Positions 37,475-45,776 of a stretch of DNA of 64,000 nt are shown piece after piece. Each line of letters starts with the position of its first letter. Position 1 is the stretch's first letter. Under the pieces are notes generated by a model. It searched no databases and was not told where the DNA came from. It saw nothing but the letters and a program-made list of their open reading frames with translations. The DNA comes from Parvularcula sp. GTDB taxonomy: Bacteria; Pseudomonadota; Alphaproteobacteria; Caulobacterales; Parvularculaceae. The stretch spans positions 379,827-443,826 of the forward strand of contig PAIP01000034.1 of NCBI GenBank assembly GCA_002704915.1. Direction: 5' to 3'. A program made the translations under genes and the position numbers.

Positions 37475-38242
37475 TCAACTCCGCGGGTCGGGCAGCAGCG
37501 CCCCCAGGTCAATGTCTTTCGGCGCTTCGTCGCCGAGAAGTTCAATAGACCGTGTTTCGATGGCCCGCTCAAGCCGCGCCATGAAGGTCTCCTTGTCGAG
37601 GCCGGGTTCGATAGGATCGAGATATTCAATCACCGCTTCGCCGGGCGTCAGCCGCCAGTGCTGTTGCGGCCATCGAAGGCCGAGATTCGTGGCCGCCGGG
37701 ACCACTGGCTGTCCATAGGCTTCATACATGTGAAAGACGCCTTTTTTGTAGCGGTAGCGCCGCCCCACCGGCGCGAGATGGCCTTCGGGATAAATCAGAA
37801 TGCGGCGGTTCTCATCTTGCGCTTTTTTGAGCTCGTCATCGATGAGCCGCGCCCGGGCGTGGGCGCCGCCGCAATTGTCGACCACGATGGCGCCCATCTT
37901 CCTCAAGAGGCCGCCCACCAGCGGAAAATTCTCCAGATGATCGCCGGTGACAAAGGCGAGATCTTCGAACTGCGAAAAAGAAAGGAAACCGTCGCCCCAG
38001 CTTTGATGTTTTGCGGCGATGATGAACGGCCCGTCCGGAACCTTCTCCTTGCCGCGCACAGTAATTTTCACGCCGGCGATCCAGCGCATCCAGAAACACA
38101 TCGCCTTTGCATAGCCTTGCATCCAGCGCATCAGGGGCGCGCGCCCCGGCAACATCAACAGGGGCAGGGCGCCGAGAACATAAAAAATCGACGTCGCCCA
38201 ATAGAGCGCCTGAAACAGGATCGAACGGAGGGTCGCAATCAT
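37475..38242 (-). CDS. plsC: 1-acyl-glycerol-3-phosphate acyltransferase family (PlsC)
   Basis: 255 residues. The acyltransferase motif HX4D reads KHQSWGD, followed by MGAIVVDN (motif II region) and YPEGHLAPVG in place of the usual FPEGTR, keeping Glu and Gly. Such enzymes acylate lysophosphatidate or other lysolipids at the inner membrane; one membrane helix is at the N-terminus (LYWATSIFYVLGALPLLML). It starts 10 bp after the tetR stop with AGAGG before ATG. The company of an LplT-like carrier suggests lysophospholipid repair rather than only de novo synthesis. Confidence 0.9.
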   Translation of the reverse strand: MIATLRSILFQALYWATSIFYVLGALPLLMLPGRAPLMRWMQGYAKAMCFWMRWIAGVKITVRGKEKVPDGPFIIAAKHQSWGDGFLSFSQFEDLAFVTGDHLENFPLVGGLLRKMGAIVVDNCGGAHARARLIDDELKKAQDENRRILIYPEGHLAPVGRRYRYKKGVFHMYEAYGQPVVPAATNLGLRWPQQHWRLTPGEAVIEYLDPIEPGLDKETFMARLERAIETRSIELLGDEAPKDIDLGALLPDPRS

Positions 38243-38252
38243 GTCAGCCTCT

Positions 38253-38882
38253 TTACGATTTCAACACGGCGATGACGGCGCGGGCGAGGGCGTCTTCATG
38301 TCGGGCGAGATCGCCCGTGACGCGCCCGTAAATCTTGTGCAGCGCCGCCTGCATCACGACGCCAAGCGCGGCCGCCGCCTTCAGGCTCGCATCGCCTTCG
38401 GGGATTTCCTTCGCCGCCATGGCGCCGGCGATCATCTCTTCGACGATGGCGACGATGTTGTGCTCGCGGGCCTTTACGGATTTGTCCGCATAGGGAAGAA
38501 AACGATGGGTCGTCAGGAGATGATAGGAAAACAGCGTCCAGTCTTCGTCGGCGATTTTGACATAGGCGCCGACGATGGCCCGCGCCTTGGCCTCGATGCC
38601 GCGTCTGTCCTTTGCCGCCGCCGCGACTTCGCGCGCCAGGCGGGCGTGGATCGCAAAGAACATGGTCTGGGCTAAAGATTCCTTGCTGGGGTAATGGCGG
38701 TATAGCGCGCCTTCCGAAACGCCGCTCTCCGCCGCCATCTCCCGCGTCGTCACGGCGTCGACGCCCCGCGCGCAGAAAAGGTCGAGCGCCGCCCGTTCGA
38801 TCTTGGCCTTCGCGCCGGAAGCCCCTTCGGTGACGCCCGCGGCGGGGGTCTTCACGGTCTTCGCCTGACGTCTTGCGCCCAT
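38253..38882 (-). CDS. TetR-family transcriptional repressor
   Basis: A 209-residue regulator with an N-terminal helix-turn-helix (IERAALDLFCARGVDAVTTREMAAESGVSEGALYRHYPSKE, shown here only in outline as residues 25-65) and a helical ligand domain. ATG 38882 has GGGAGAGGG just upstream; a longer form from 38927 would begin within the operator. Two perfect palindromes lie 33 and 84 bp upstream of the start, so self-control and control of plsC-MFS behind it are likely. The effector may be an acyl compound given the operon's lipid genes. Confidence 0.92.
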   Translation of the reverse strand: MGARRQAKTVKTPAAGVTEGASGAKAKIERAALDLFCARGVDAVTTREMAAESGVSEGALYRHYPSKESLAQTMFFAIHARLAREVAAAAKDRRGIEAKARAIVGAYVKIADEDWTLFSYHLLTTHRFLPYADKSVKAREHNIVAIVEEMIAGAMAAKEIPEGDASLKAAAALGVVMQAALHKIYGRVTGDLARHEDALARAVIAVLKS

Positions 38883-38915
38883 GGCCCTCTCCCTCGCGCG
38901 GTTGCACAACCTGAT

Positions 38916-38927
38916 GTGAGCGCTCAC
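38916..38927. promoter_or_regulatory. Palindromic operator, copy 1, upstream of tetR
   Basis: Perfect 12-bp palindrome GTGAGCGCTCAC. The 16-mer GTGAGCGCTCACTCAC recurs identically at 38967. Placement just upstream of the tetR start fits self-repression. Confidence 0.72.
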
Positions 38928-38966
38928 TCACGCCGGAGATATAGAGCGCTGCCGCACGGCTGTCAA

Positions 38967-38978
38967 GTGAGCGCTCAC
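38967..38978. promoter_or_regulatory. Palindromic operator, copy 2, between tetR and the divergent gene
   Basis: Second copy of GTGAGCGCTCAC, 51 bp centre to centre from copy 1, about five helical turns, so two repressor dimers would sit on the same DNA face. Also within 125 bp of the divergent gene at 39101. Confidence 0.7.
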
Positions 38979-39100
38979 TCACAATTGGACAGGAGATGCT
39001 AGAACGGCCTTATGCAGCAAGCGCATCAAGGGCGGCTGCCGCTGTTTTGCTGCGTCTGCAGGACTCCCCGATCAGCATCAAGGCGCCTTATAGAAGAAAC

Positions 39101-39952
39101 ATGCCTTGGCAAACGATCAAATACGGATGGGATAACACGTTCCAGTTTTTGGGCGGCTGGGGCGTGGTTGTCGCTGTTGTGCTTGTACCGCTTGTTGGAT
39201 TTATCCTGCACGCGCGGTTTGGGGAGCCCCAGGCCGTGAAGGAAGAATTTTTCATATGGCTAATTTATGGGCTAGCGGCAACAGGGCTCGTATTTCTCGG
39301 GATTCTAGCCATAAATATTCTTGCCGCTCCGCAACAAATTGAACGCGATAAACGTATAGCGCTTGAAGCGACTAATACGGAGATAAACCAGGAGCTGGAG
39401 TCCGCCCGACAAGAAATACTGAGGCTTGAAGCCGACGCGCCGGATATTGCTGTTGAAATTACTCAACTGGCTTGGGGTGGTCAGTCGCACGGCATTAATA
39501 AAGATGGAACGATAACGCCAGCAAAAAACCTATATGGGACCGGCATTTCCTTCATTGCGATGATTACTCTCCGCAACAAAGGAACGATGCAATCGGCCAT
39601 CCCCGGAGTCCGGATGTACGTCCGACGAGGCGACAATACCCAAGAGTTGACGCTGCACCGGATTACAACTTCCATATCTGTGGATGCAGGAAATGGAACA
39701 ACCATAAGTCTTCCGCCCAGCGAGTGGCTTATAAACAAGGTTTACACCCCGATCCCGGAAGGCGGCATCATCACAGGCTTTTTGGTCGCTACGCTTGATG
39801 GAGTTGGGGAACTTCATCCAGACGACAACGCGGTGCTGGTCGTGTCTGTTGAAGATGTTAAAGGCCGCAAGACGCAGCAGGAAATGGAACTGCGCGGAGA
39901 AGGTGGTCGTATTCCATACTTCCGAGGGGCCGAATATACCTCAAAGCCGTAG
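39101..39952 (+). CDS. Membrane-anchored protein of unknown function with coiled coil
   Basis: 283 residues: two membrane helices in the first 80 (VVVAVVLVPLVGFIL and LIYGLAATGLVFLGILAI), a coiled coil rich in Glu/Arg/Leu (about 85-115), then a mostly beta C-terminal domain (about 120-283) with no motif I recognise. Its codons look less GC-rich than the neighbours (ATA, AAT and AAA are frequent), and the gene is bounded by repeats, as if acquired recently. ATG 39101 has AGAAG upstream. It lies divergent from tetR, whose second operator is nearby. Function unknown. Confidence 0.72.
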   Translation: MPWQTIKYGWDNTFQFLGGWGVVVAVVLVPLVGFILHARFGEPQAVKEEFFIWLIYGLAATGLVFLGILAINILAAPQQIERDKRIALEATNTEINQELESARQEILRLEADAPDIAVEITQLAWGGQSHGINKDGTITPAKNLYGTGISFIAMITLRNKGTMQSAIPGVRMYVRRGDNTQELTLHRITTSISVDAGNGTTISLPPSEWLINKVYTPIPEGGIITGFLVATLDGVGELHPDDNAVLVVSVEDVKGRKTQQEMELRGEGGRIPYFRGAEYTSKP

Positions 39953-40608
39953 CGTGTCTGAGCCTATCGCTTCCATGCCCTGCGCCAAAAACACCGCGCA
40001 AAACTCCCCACGCGAAAACTTGTTTTTGATATTCGCCTCTTCCCTTCAACTCCCATCGCCGCCGGTTTTTCCGCTCAGGGCAACATGCGAAAAATCTGCA
40101 TGGCTTCATCCTGAGGGGCCATTCCTTCGCCCTTCGAGACGCAAGTCTTTCGGCTCGCTCCTCAGGAAGAAGGAATGGCCGTCTCGAAGGGCGGAGCCAT
40201 GCAGATTTTAGCCTTCGTACCGGCCCGGCATCGGTGACGCCTTTCCCGCGCACGCATGAGGCGAAAAACACCTCAAAAATGTTGAATTCTTCAATATTTC
40301 CCAGTGTCGGTGAAGAGTTATCCACCGTTTCCGCCGCGGCCTTATCATCGTCTTTATGGAAACTGAAACGCCTGCCCTTGCGCCTCGCCACGGCTTGACC
40401 GTGGCGTCCATCTCCTGAGCGATCCTTACGCGCTGCGTTTGCGGCGAGGGCGGGAGATGGGCCCCACGCTTGAAGCGTGGGGAGGCGAGCGAGAGCGACA
40501 GGTAAGAGAACGGGTCGTCGGATGAAGAAAAGGATACGACAGAAAATGCCAAATGGCGCCACATCGGCCGGAACGCCAGCAACCATGCGGGCTCGGAAAA
40601 GCGGGCTG
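39953..40608. other. Repeat-rich intergenic region without a supported gene
   Basis: This 656-bp gap holds a mosaic inverted repeat (40091-40209), a hairpin GCCACGG/CCGTGGC near 40389-40407 and another CCCCACGC/GCGTGGGG near 40471-40490. Similar short palindromes are scattered in alphaproteobacterial genomes. Long open frames here have no family resemblance or ribosome site and are rejected. Confidence 0.6.
40091..40209. repeat. Mosaic inverted-repeat element
   Basis: Outer arms AAAATCTGCATGGCT (40091-40105) and its reverse complement (40195-40209) are perfect over 15 bp. Inside lie GGCCATTCCTTC (40117-40128) paired with 40169-40180, and CGCCCTTCGAGACG (40129-40142) paired with 40180-40193; the inner pairs cross each other rather than nest. 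A similar element lies at 54994-55127. Confidence 0.75.
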
Positions 40609-42105
40609 CTATTCCGCCGCCTGGCTCGCCGCGGGGTGCGACATGGAAGGGGCGTTGGCCCGGACGGCCTCCATGACCGGGACCGTGATGTGTTCGGGAA
40701 GCGTGACGCCGTCACCGGGCGCATCGGGCGGCGCCCAGAAGAAACCGTAAGGGCTGTGATCGCCGGTGCGCCCCACGGGCTCCAGATCGATCTCGCCGTA
40801 AATGTCGGAAACGATCTTGCGGAATTTTCCCGGCGCGTCGGCGCGGTTCCATTCGACGAAGAGATCGGGCAGGACCTCCGCATGGGGCCCGGGAAAGGCG
40901 GCGCGCGCCGGCACGGTCCGCGCCACGATCGGCTGTCCCGTCTCGGCGTTCTTGAAGGTCATCACCGCCTTCGTGATCTCTTCAATCACCGCGTCATAAT
41001 CGGCGCCGGGCTCGATGGTTCCGTATTTTTCGCGGCCTTTGACATTGAGGCGCACGGCGCCGGAATTGTCATTATGCGGAACGGCGAAGAACCGGCGGCG
41101 CGCAAAATCATTGATGGCGACCTTGCGGCGCAGGGCGCGCACCAGCGGCGCAAAGCGCCGGCGCAGATTGAGCGGCACAAGCGAATGAAAACTTTTCCTG
41201 GCGGTTTCGGCGACTGTCGGCGGCGCGTCAACGCCCCAATCGATGCGCCGCAACATTTCGTCGAGCGCGCCGTTGGCGCTGACAAGCCGCCCCATGCCGG
41301 GCCCGCCATAAACGAACACCTTTGCATCGCCGCCCGCCGCGTCAAGGATTTCGCCGACAGCTTGATCGATGCGGCGGTAACTCTCCGTCAGCGGCTTTCT
41401 CACCTTGTCGGCAAGCGCCGGATCGTATTCGGCGTGCGTTTCATCTTCGAGATGATAGACGTGATGGCCCACATCATGCGCGTCGGAAAAACACGCGATG
41501 AAAAGATCCCACTCGCGGGCGCGCAACTGATCGCAGCAAAACGCCGTCTTGGCTTTGATGCGGTTAAAAAGATCGGTGAGGTAAGCGTTGATGTCGTCCG
41601 CCGTCTTTCGCGGCCTGAGTTCGAATCCGCCGCCAATCGAGTCCCCTTGAAAATATTTTTTGCCTTCTTCGGCAAGGGAAGGCGGCATCCAGATTGTGTC
41701 GGTCAGCGGGTCATGACCAAGCCAGTTGTCCACAAGATGGCCGTGTTTGAGCGGCTTCGGCATCATGCGGTGCCAGTCGACGACGGCGACGCGATAGCCT
41801 TCCTCATCCAGCCGGTTCCAGAAAGGCGTGATGTCCGGCAGCGAGGATTCGTGATTGGGAATGATGTCGTAGGTGTCCGGTTTGAAATGCATGTAGAAAT
41901 GATGGCCGTGATGGCCGGGACCGGCGCCGATGGAGGCGCTGTTCCAGAATTGCGCGGCTCCCTGGGCGGCGTCGTTTTCGATGGCGTGGACGGCGGCGCG
42001 CGCGCGCAGGCGTTTGAACGCGGGCAATTCGCCCGCCTCAATCAGCCGATCCATGAACGCCGGATCTGCGCCGTCCAGCCCGAACATCACTATTTTCGCC
42101 GTCAT
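40609..42105 (-). CDS. Alkaline-phosphatase-superfamily protein, third of three paralogues, altered active site
   Basis: 498 residues with the overall pattern of type I phosphodiesterase/nucleotide pyrophosphatase relatives: start IVMFGLDGADPAF (first metal Asp), QFWNSASIGAGPGHHGHHFY, FSDAHDVGHH, and C-terminal TGDHSPYGFFWAP. The residue where the nucleophile Thr/Ser is expected is Ala (GAAQFW), and the SDHG metal motif is replaced by GGPG (VFVYGGPGMG). So catalysis by the standard two-metal route looks unlikely. It is the most divergent of the three tandem copies, 87 bp after the second. No membrane segment is seen. Substrate and role unknown. Confidence 0.82.
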   Translation of the reverse strand: MTAKIVMFGLDGADPAFMDRLIEAGELPAFKRLRARAAVHAIENDAAQGAAQFWNSASIGAGPGHHGHHFYMHFKPDTYDIIPNHESSLPDITPFWNRLDEEGYRVAVVDWHRMMPKPLKHGHLVDNWLGHDPLTDTIWMPPSLAEEGKKYFQGDSIGGGFELRPRKTADDINAYLTDLFNRIKAKTAFCCDQLRAREWDLFIACFSDAHDVGHHVYHLEDETHAEYDPALADKVRKPLTESYRRIDQAVGEILDAAGGDAKVFVYGGPGMGRLVSANGALDEMLRRIDWGVDAPPTVAETARKSFHSLVPLNLRRRFAPLVRALRRKVAINDFARRRFFAVPHNDNSGAVRLNVKGREKYGTIEPGADYDAVIEEITKAVMTFKNAETGQPIVARTVPARAAFPGPHAEVLPDLFVEWNRADAPGKFRKIVSDIYGEIDLEPVGRTGDHSPYGFFWAPPDAPGDGVTLPEHITVPVMEAVRANAPSMSHPAASQAAE

Positions 42106-42192
42106 CGTCCGCCCGTTTCCCCCGCACTCACGTCAAAGCTCGACTGCAGCAAATATTCTGCCACGCCCTGCAAGGTTAACAAAGCGCGGCGA

Positions 42193-43659
42193 TTAAAGGG
42201 CGGGAGGGGACGTGTGGACGCTCGCCATGACGGCGCCGGCGACGTCTTCGGGTTTCTTCGCGGGCTCGGTGAAATGAACCGCCGGTCCCCAGAAAAACCC
42301 GAATGGGGTGTGATCGCCGGTGCGGGTCTTCGGTGAAACCATGACCTCGCCGAATTTTTCCGACACGACTTTGCCGAAATCGCTGCGCGTTCCTGCGCGG
42401 TCCCACTCCACAAAAAGATCGGGAAGAATATCGCGATTAGGCCCCTCGATTTCCCTGGAGACATCGACCACGCGCTTGACGATGGAGCGCCCCGTGGCTG
42501 GATTGAGGAAAGACGAGACCCCGTCGCGGATTTCCGCGACCAGCGCGTCATATTCCGCACCCGGAGAGATAGTTCCGAATTTCTCGCGGCCCTTCAGATT
42601 GATGCGGATCGCGCCCGCATTGTCATTATGGGGCACGGCGAAAAACCGCCGCTGATGATACTCGCTTTTGGCGAGGCGGCGCCGGAAAAGCCTGGCGAGG
42701 GGCGCAAGCCGTCCGCGCAGGCCCTTCGGGATAAGAGAGTGATAGGTTCTTTTTGCGCTTTCGGAACTCGAAAGCGGCGCGCCGACGCCCATATCGATGC
42801 GCCTCACGATTTCATCGAAGGCCGTATTGGCGCTGACAAGCGGCTCCATGCCGGGTCCGCCCAGGACAAAAACGGAGGCGTCAGGGCCTGCGGCGTCTAT
42901 GAGATCGCCAATCGCGTTGTCGAGCCGGCGATAACATTGCTTCAATGGATGGGGAATCGCGCGCGCGATATCAGGGTCGTAAAGCGCGTTCTGTTCATCC
43001 TCCAACTGAATATAATAATGCCCGACATTATGGGCTTCGGAGAAGCAGGCGATGTAGAGATCGAAGTCGCCGTCTCGAATATGGTCTGCAAAGAAAGACG
43101 CCTTGATGTCGATCCGTCCAAGAATCCGATCATAAAACTCTTTCATGGCGTCAGCGCCGTCGCGCGGCTGGCTGCCGAATCCTTCCGCAATCGGATCGCT
43201 CGGGGCGTATTTTGCGACGATTTCGGCCATCTCAGGGGGATGAAACACCGAAGGCGTATAAGGGTCCTGGGCGAACCAGCGATGCATGACGACGCCGTTC
43301 TTCAACGGATCGGACGGCATCCCGTACCAGTCGACGACAGCCGCGCGATAGCCTTCGTCATCCAGCTTTCGCCAGAAGGCCGTGATGGCGGGAAGATCGA
43401 ATTCATAGTCGAGGACGATGTCGTAATTTTCCGGATTGAAATTCAGATAGAAATAGCGCGCGTGATGACCCGGTCCTGCGCCCGTGGCTGCGGAGGTCCA
43501 GAACTGCACATTGCCTTGCGCCGGGTCGTTCTCGATTTCGAACGCTGCCGATCTGTCTTTAAGCCGCCGAAAATTCGGCAATTCGCCGTCGGCGATCATG
43601 GCGTTCACAAACGCGGAGTCCGCGCCGTCAAAGCCGAGTACCAGAGTTTTTGTTGGCAT
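42193..43659 (-). CDS. Alkaline-phosphatase-superfamily protein, second of three paralogues, altered active site
   Basis: 488 residues, close in sequence to the first copy: LVLGFDGADSAF, GNVQFWTSAATGAGPGHHARYFY, CFSEAHNVGHYY, VFVLGGPGMEP and TGDHTPFGFFWGP. The SDHG motif is again GGPG and the expected nucleophile position is Asn. The start ATG 43659 has GGAAAG before it and lies 13 bases after the stop of the first copy, so the two are probably translated from one transcript. The rest of the fold (repeated VRR, HNDNAGAIRINLKGREKFGT) is strongly kept, which argues that the protein is functional in some way. Confidence 0.82.
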   Translation of the reverse strand: MPTKTLVLGFDGADSAFVNAMIADGELPNFRRLKDRSAAFEIENDPAQGNVQFWTSAATGAGPGHHARYFYLNFNPENYDIVLDYEFDLPAITAFWRKLDDEGYRAAVVDWYGMPSDPLKNGVVMHRWFAQDPYTPSVFHPPEMAEIVAKYAPSDPIAEGFGSQPRDGADAMKEFYDRILGRIDIKASFFADHIRDGDFDLYIACFSEAHNVGHYYIQLEDEQNALYDPDIARAIPHPLKQCYRRLDNAIGDLIDAAGPDASVFVLGGPGMEPLVSANTAFDEIVRRIDMGVGAPLSSSESAKRTYHSLIPKGLRGRLAPLARLFRRRLAKSEYHQRRFFAVPHNDNAGAIRINLKGREKFGTISPGAEYDALVAEIRDGVSSFLNPATGRSIVKRVVDVSREIEGPNRDILPDLFVEWDRAGTRSDFGKVVSEKFGEVMVSPKTRTGDHTPFGFFWGPAVHFTEPAKKPEDVAGAVMASVHTSPPAL

Positions 43660-43672
43660 CTGCTTTCCGGTC

Positions 43673-45151
43673 TTAACGATTTTGCCTATTGCGCGGCGCC
43701 GCGGTGCGGATAGCGGCGAGCATTGGCGCGGCGACGTCGCGCGGACGCGATATCGCCGTCTCTGAAAACGCAGGCGGCGCCCATAAAAACCCGAAGGGGC
43801 TATGATCGCCGGTGCGCGCATGCCGCGCTACGGTCACCTCGCCGAACAGTTCCGAGACAAGCGTTCTGAAATCCCCGCGGGTGTCTGTGCGGTCCCACTC
43901 AATGAAAACATCGGGAAGCATGTCGCGATAAGGCCCGTCGAATTCCTTTGACGTGTCGATAACGCGCTTCACGATGGAGCGTCCGGTTGCCGGATTGATG
44001 AAACTGGAGACTCCTTCGCGGATTTCCTCGATGACGGACTGATATTCATTGCCGGGCGCAACGGTTCCGAATTTCTCCCGGCCTTTGAGATTGATGCGGA
44101 CCGCGCCGGCATTGTCATTATGGGGGACGGCGAAAAAGCGCCGGTCACGGTAAGCATTTCGCGCAAGCAGCCGGCGTCCCCATTGCGCAAATGGGCGGAG
44201 ATGGCCGCGCAAAGATGCGGGGATCAGCGAATGGTAGGTTTCCTTCGCCGCATCGGCTGTCGTCAAGGGCGCTTCATAACCCACATCGACGCGCCGGATC
44301 ATTTCGTCAATCGCGCCATTGGCGCTGATGAATTCCTCCATGCCCGGCCCGCCGAGCAGGAAGACATTCGCTTCGTCGCCGGCGGCGGAAATGACAGCGC
44401 CGAGGACCTTGTCGATCCGGCGATAGCATTCGCGCAGGGGTTTGCCGATCTCGGCCGCGAGCGTCGCATCGTGCAGGCCGTGGCGATCATCCTCCACGTC
44501 CATATAATAGTGCCCAACATTATGCGCTTCTGAAAGGCAGGCGATATAAAAGTCGTAGTCCTTGTCGCGCAGGTGATCGGTGAAAAAAGACCCCTTGATA
44601 TCGATGCGCGAAAAAACACGGTCGAGAAATTCCTGCCGTTCCGCCGCGCTGCGCCGGGGGCGGCTGGCGTAGCCTTCCGCGATCGGATCGCTTTCAGCAT
44701 AACGGGCGGCAAGCTCGCCCAGCGCTTCGGGGTGAAAGACGGTCTTCGTCAGCGGCTCTTCGGCGAACCATCGGTGGATGACCTCGCCATGGGTCAGGGG
44801 GGTGACCGGCATTTCGTACCAGTCGACGACCGCCCCGCGATAGCCTTCTCCGTCAAGCTGCTTCCAGAAAGGCGTCACCGGCGGGAGGGGAAAGTGAGGT
44901 TCGGATATGATGGCGTAGCTGTCGGGGTCGAACTGCATGTAAAAGTAATGGCCGTGATGGGCCGGGTTCTCGCCGATGGCGGCGGAGGTCCAGAACTGGA
45001 CATTTCCCTGGCCGGGGTCGTTTTCAAACTCAAACGTCGCCGAGCGCTCCTTCAGGGCCTTGAAATGGGGCAGCTCGCCCTCGGCGATCAGCCGGTCGAT
45101 GAAACGGCGATCGGCGCCGTCGAGGCCGATAATCAGGGTTCTGGCCGCCAT
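43673..45151 (-). CDS. Alkaline-phosphatase-superfamily protein, first of three paralogues, altered active site
   Basis: 492 residues; first gene of the cluster. Motifs parallel the second copy: LIIGLDGADRRF, GNVQFWTSAAIGENPAHHGHYFY, CLSEAHNVGHYYM, VFLLGGPGMEE, TGDHSPFGFLWAP. I use ATG 45151, which opens the conserved strand; an upstream extension of 127 codons has no family similarity. The cluster faces away from yajC, and its promoter lies in the 240-bp gap 45152-45391. The kept HNDNAG and KGREKFGT blocks and conserved His in GDH suggest selection on structure or ligand binding. Confidence 0.83.
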   Translation of the reverse strand: MAARTLIIGLDGADRRFIDRLIAEGELPHFKALKERSATFEFENDPGQGNVQFWTSAAIGENPAHHGHYFYMQFDPDSYAIISEPHFPLPPVTPFWKQLDGEGYRGAVVDWYEMPVTPLTHGEVIHRWFAEEPLTKTVFHPEALGELAARYAESDPIAEGYASRPRRSAAERQEFLDRVFSRIDIKGSFFTDHLRDKDYDFYIACLSEAHNVGHYYMDVEDDRHGLHDATLAAEIGKPLRECYRRIDKVLGAVISAAGDEANVFLLGGPGMEEFISANGAIDEMIRRVDVGYEAPLTTADAAKETYHSLIPASLRGHLRPFAQWGRRLLARNAYRDRRFFAVPHNDNAGAVRINLKGREKFGTVAPGNEYQSVIEEIREGVSSFINPATGRSIVKRVIDTSKEFDGPYRDMLPDVFIEWDRTDTRGDFRTLVSELFGEVTVARHARTGDHSPFGFLWAPPAFSETAISRPRDVAAPMLAAIRTAAPRNRQNR

Positions 45152-45261
45152 TGAAGTCCTTATACGCCCGTTAAAGTCCGGGTTTTCCGTCAATCCGCGC
45201 CCGATCCCCAGCAAATCCGGCGCCGCCGGGCGCGGGGCCGGGAAAAGGGCGGAGGGGCGCA

Positions 45262-45289
45262 TTGCAACCGCACCTTGGATCGCTATATA
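45262..45289 (+). promoter_or_regulatory. Likely sigma-70 promoter for yajC-secD-secF
   Basis: TTGCAA (45262-45267) and TATATA (45284-45289) are 16 bp apart and match the housekeeping consensus well. Start of transcription would be about 95 bp before yajC. Confidence 0.55.
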
Positions 45290-45391
45290 TCCCGCGGACC
45301 TTGCCGGGCCAATGAATCTGGAAGACGGGGCCAGAACAAGATAAATCGTCCGGCTGTCCGATCTCATGCTTCCCGAGGGAGTTACCTGCCG

Positions 45392-45721
45392 ATGTTCTTT
45401 TCGCCCGCTTATGCGCAGGCCGCCGACGCCGCCGCGCCGAATCCGCTTCTCAATCTTGCGTTTCCGGTGCTGATCTTCGTGATTTTCTGGTTCCTGCTGA
45501 TCCGCCCGCAAATGAATGCGCGCAAAAAACATCAGGAAATGGTGTCCAATGTGCGCCGCGGGGATGTGGTGGTGACCGCGGGAGGCATCGTCGGCAAGGT
45601 GACCAAGGTGCTCGAGGGCGAGGAGGTCATGGTGGAGCTCGCCGACAATGTGACGGTCAAGGTTGTCAAATCCACCTTGAGCGACGTGCGCACCAAGCCT
45701 CAGCCCCCGGCCAACGACTAG
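45392..45721 (+). CDS. yajC: Preprotein translocase accessory subunit YajC
   Basis: A 109-residue inner-membrane protein that joins SecD and SecF in the holotranslocon. One membrane helix (LNLAFPVLIFVIFWFLLIRP) is followed by the signature QMNARKKHQEMVSNVRRGDVVVTAGGIVGKV region (residues 40-70) and an SH3-like tail. ATG 45392 has GAGGGAG upstream. First gene of the yajC-secD-secF operon, with 55 bp before secD. Confidence 0.94.
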   Translation: MFFSPAYAQAADAAAPNPLLNLAFPVLIFVIFWFLLIRPQMNARKKHQEMVSNVRRGDVVVTAGGIVGKVTKVLEGEEVMVELADNVTVKVVKSTLSDVRTKPQPPAND

Positions 45722-45776
45722 ACCGCGCCGCTAAAAATCATACGGCGCGCGAAGCGCCGAAAACGGGCCGACAGCC

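Noticed and set aside
39858..40883. 341-codon open frame on the minus strand across the repeat-rich gap
   Set aside because: Low-complexity Arg/Ser/Pro translation, overlaps the orphan gene's end and the phosphatase-like gene in another frame, no ribosome site or family match.
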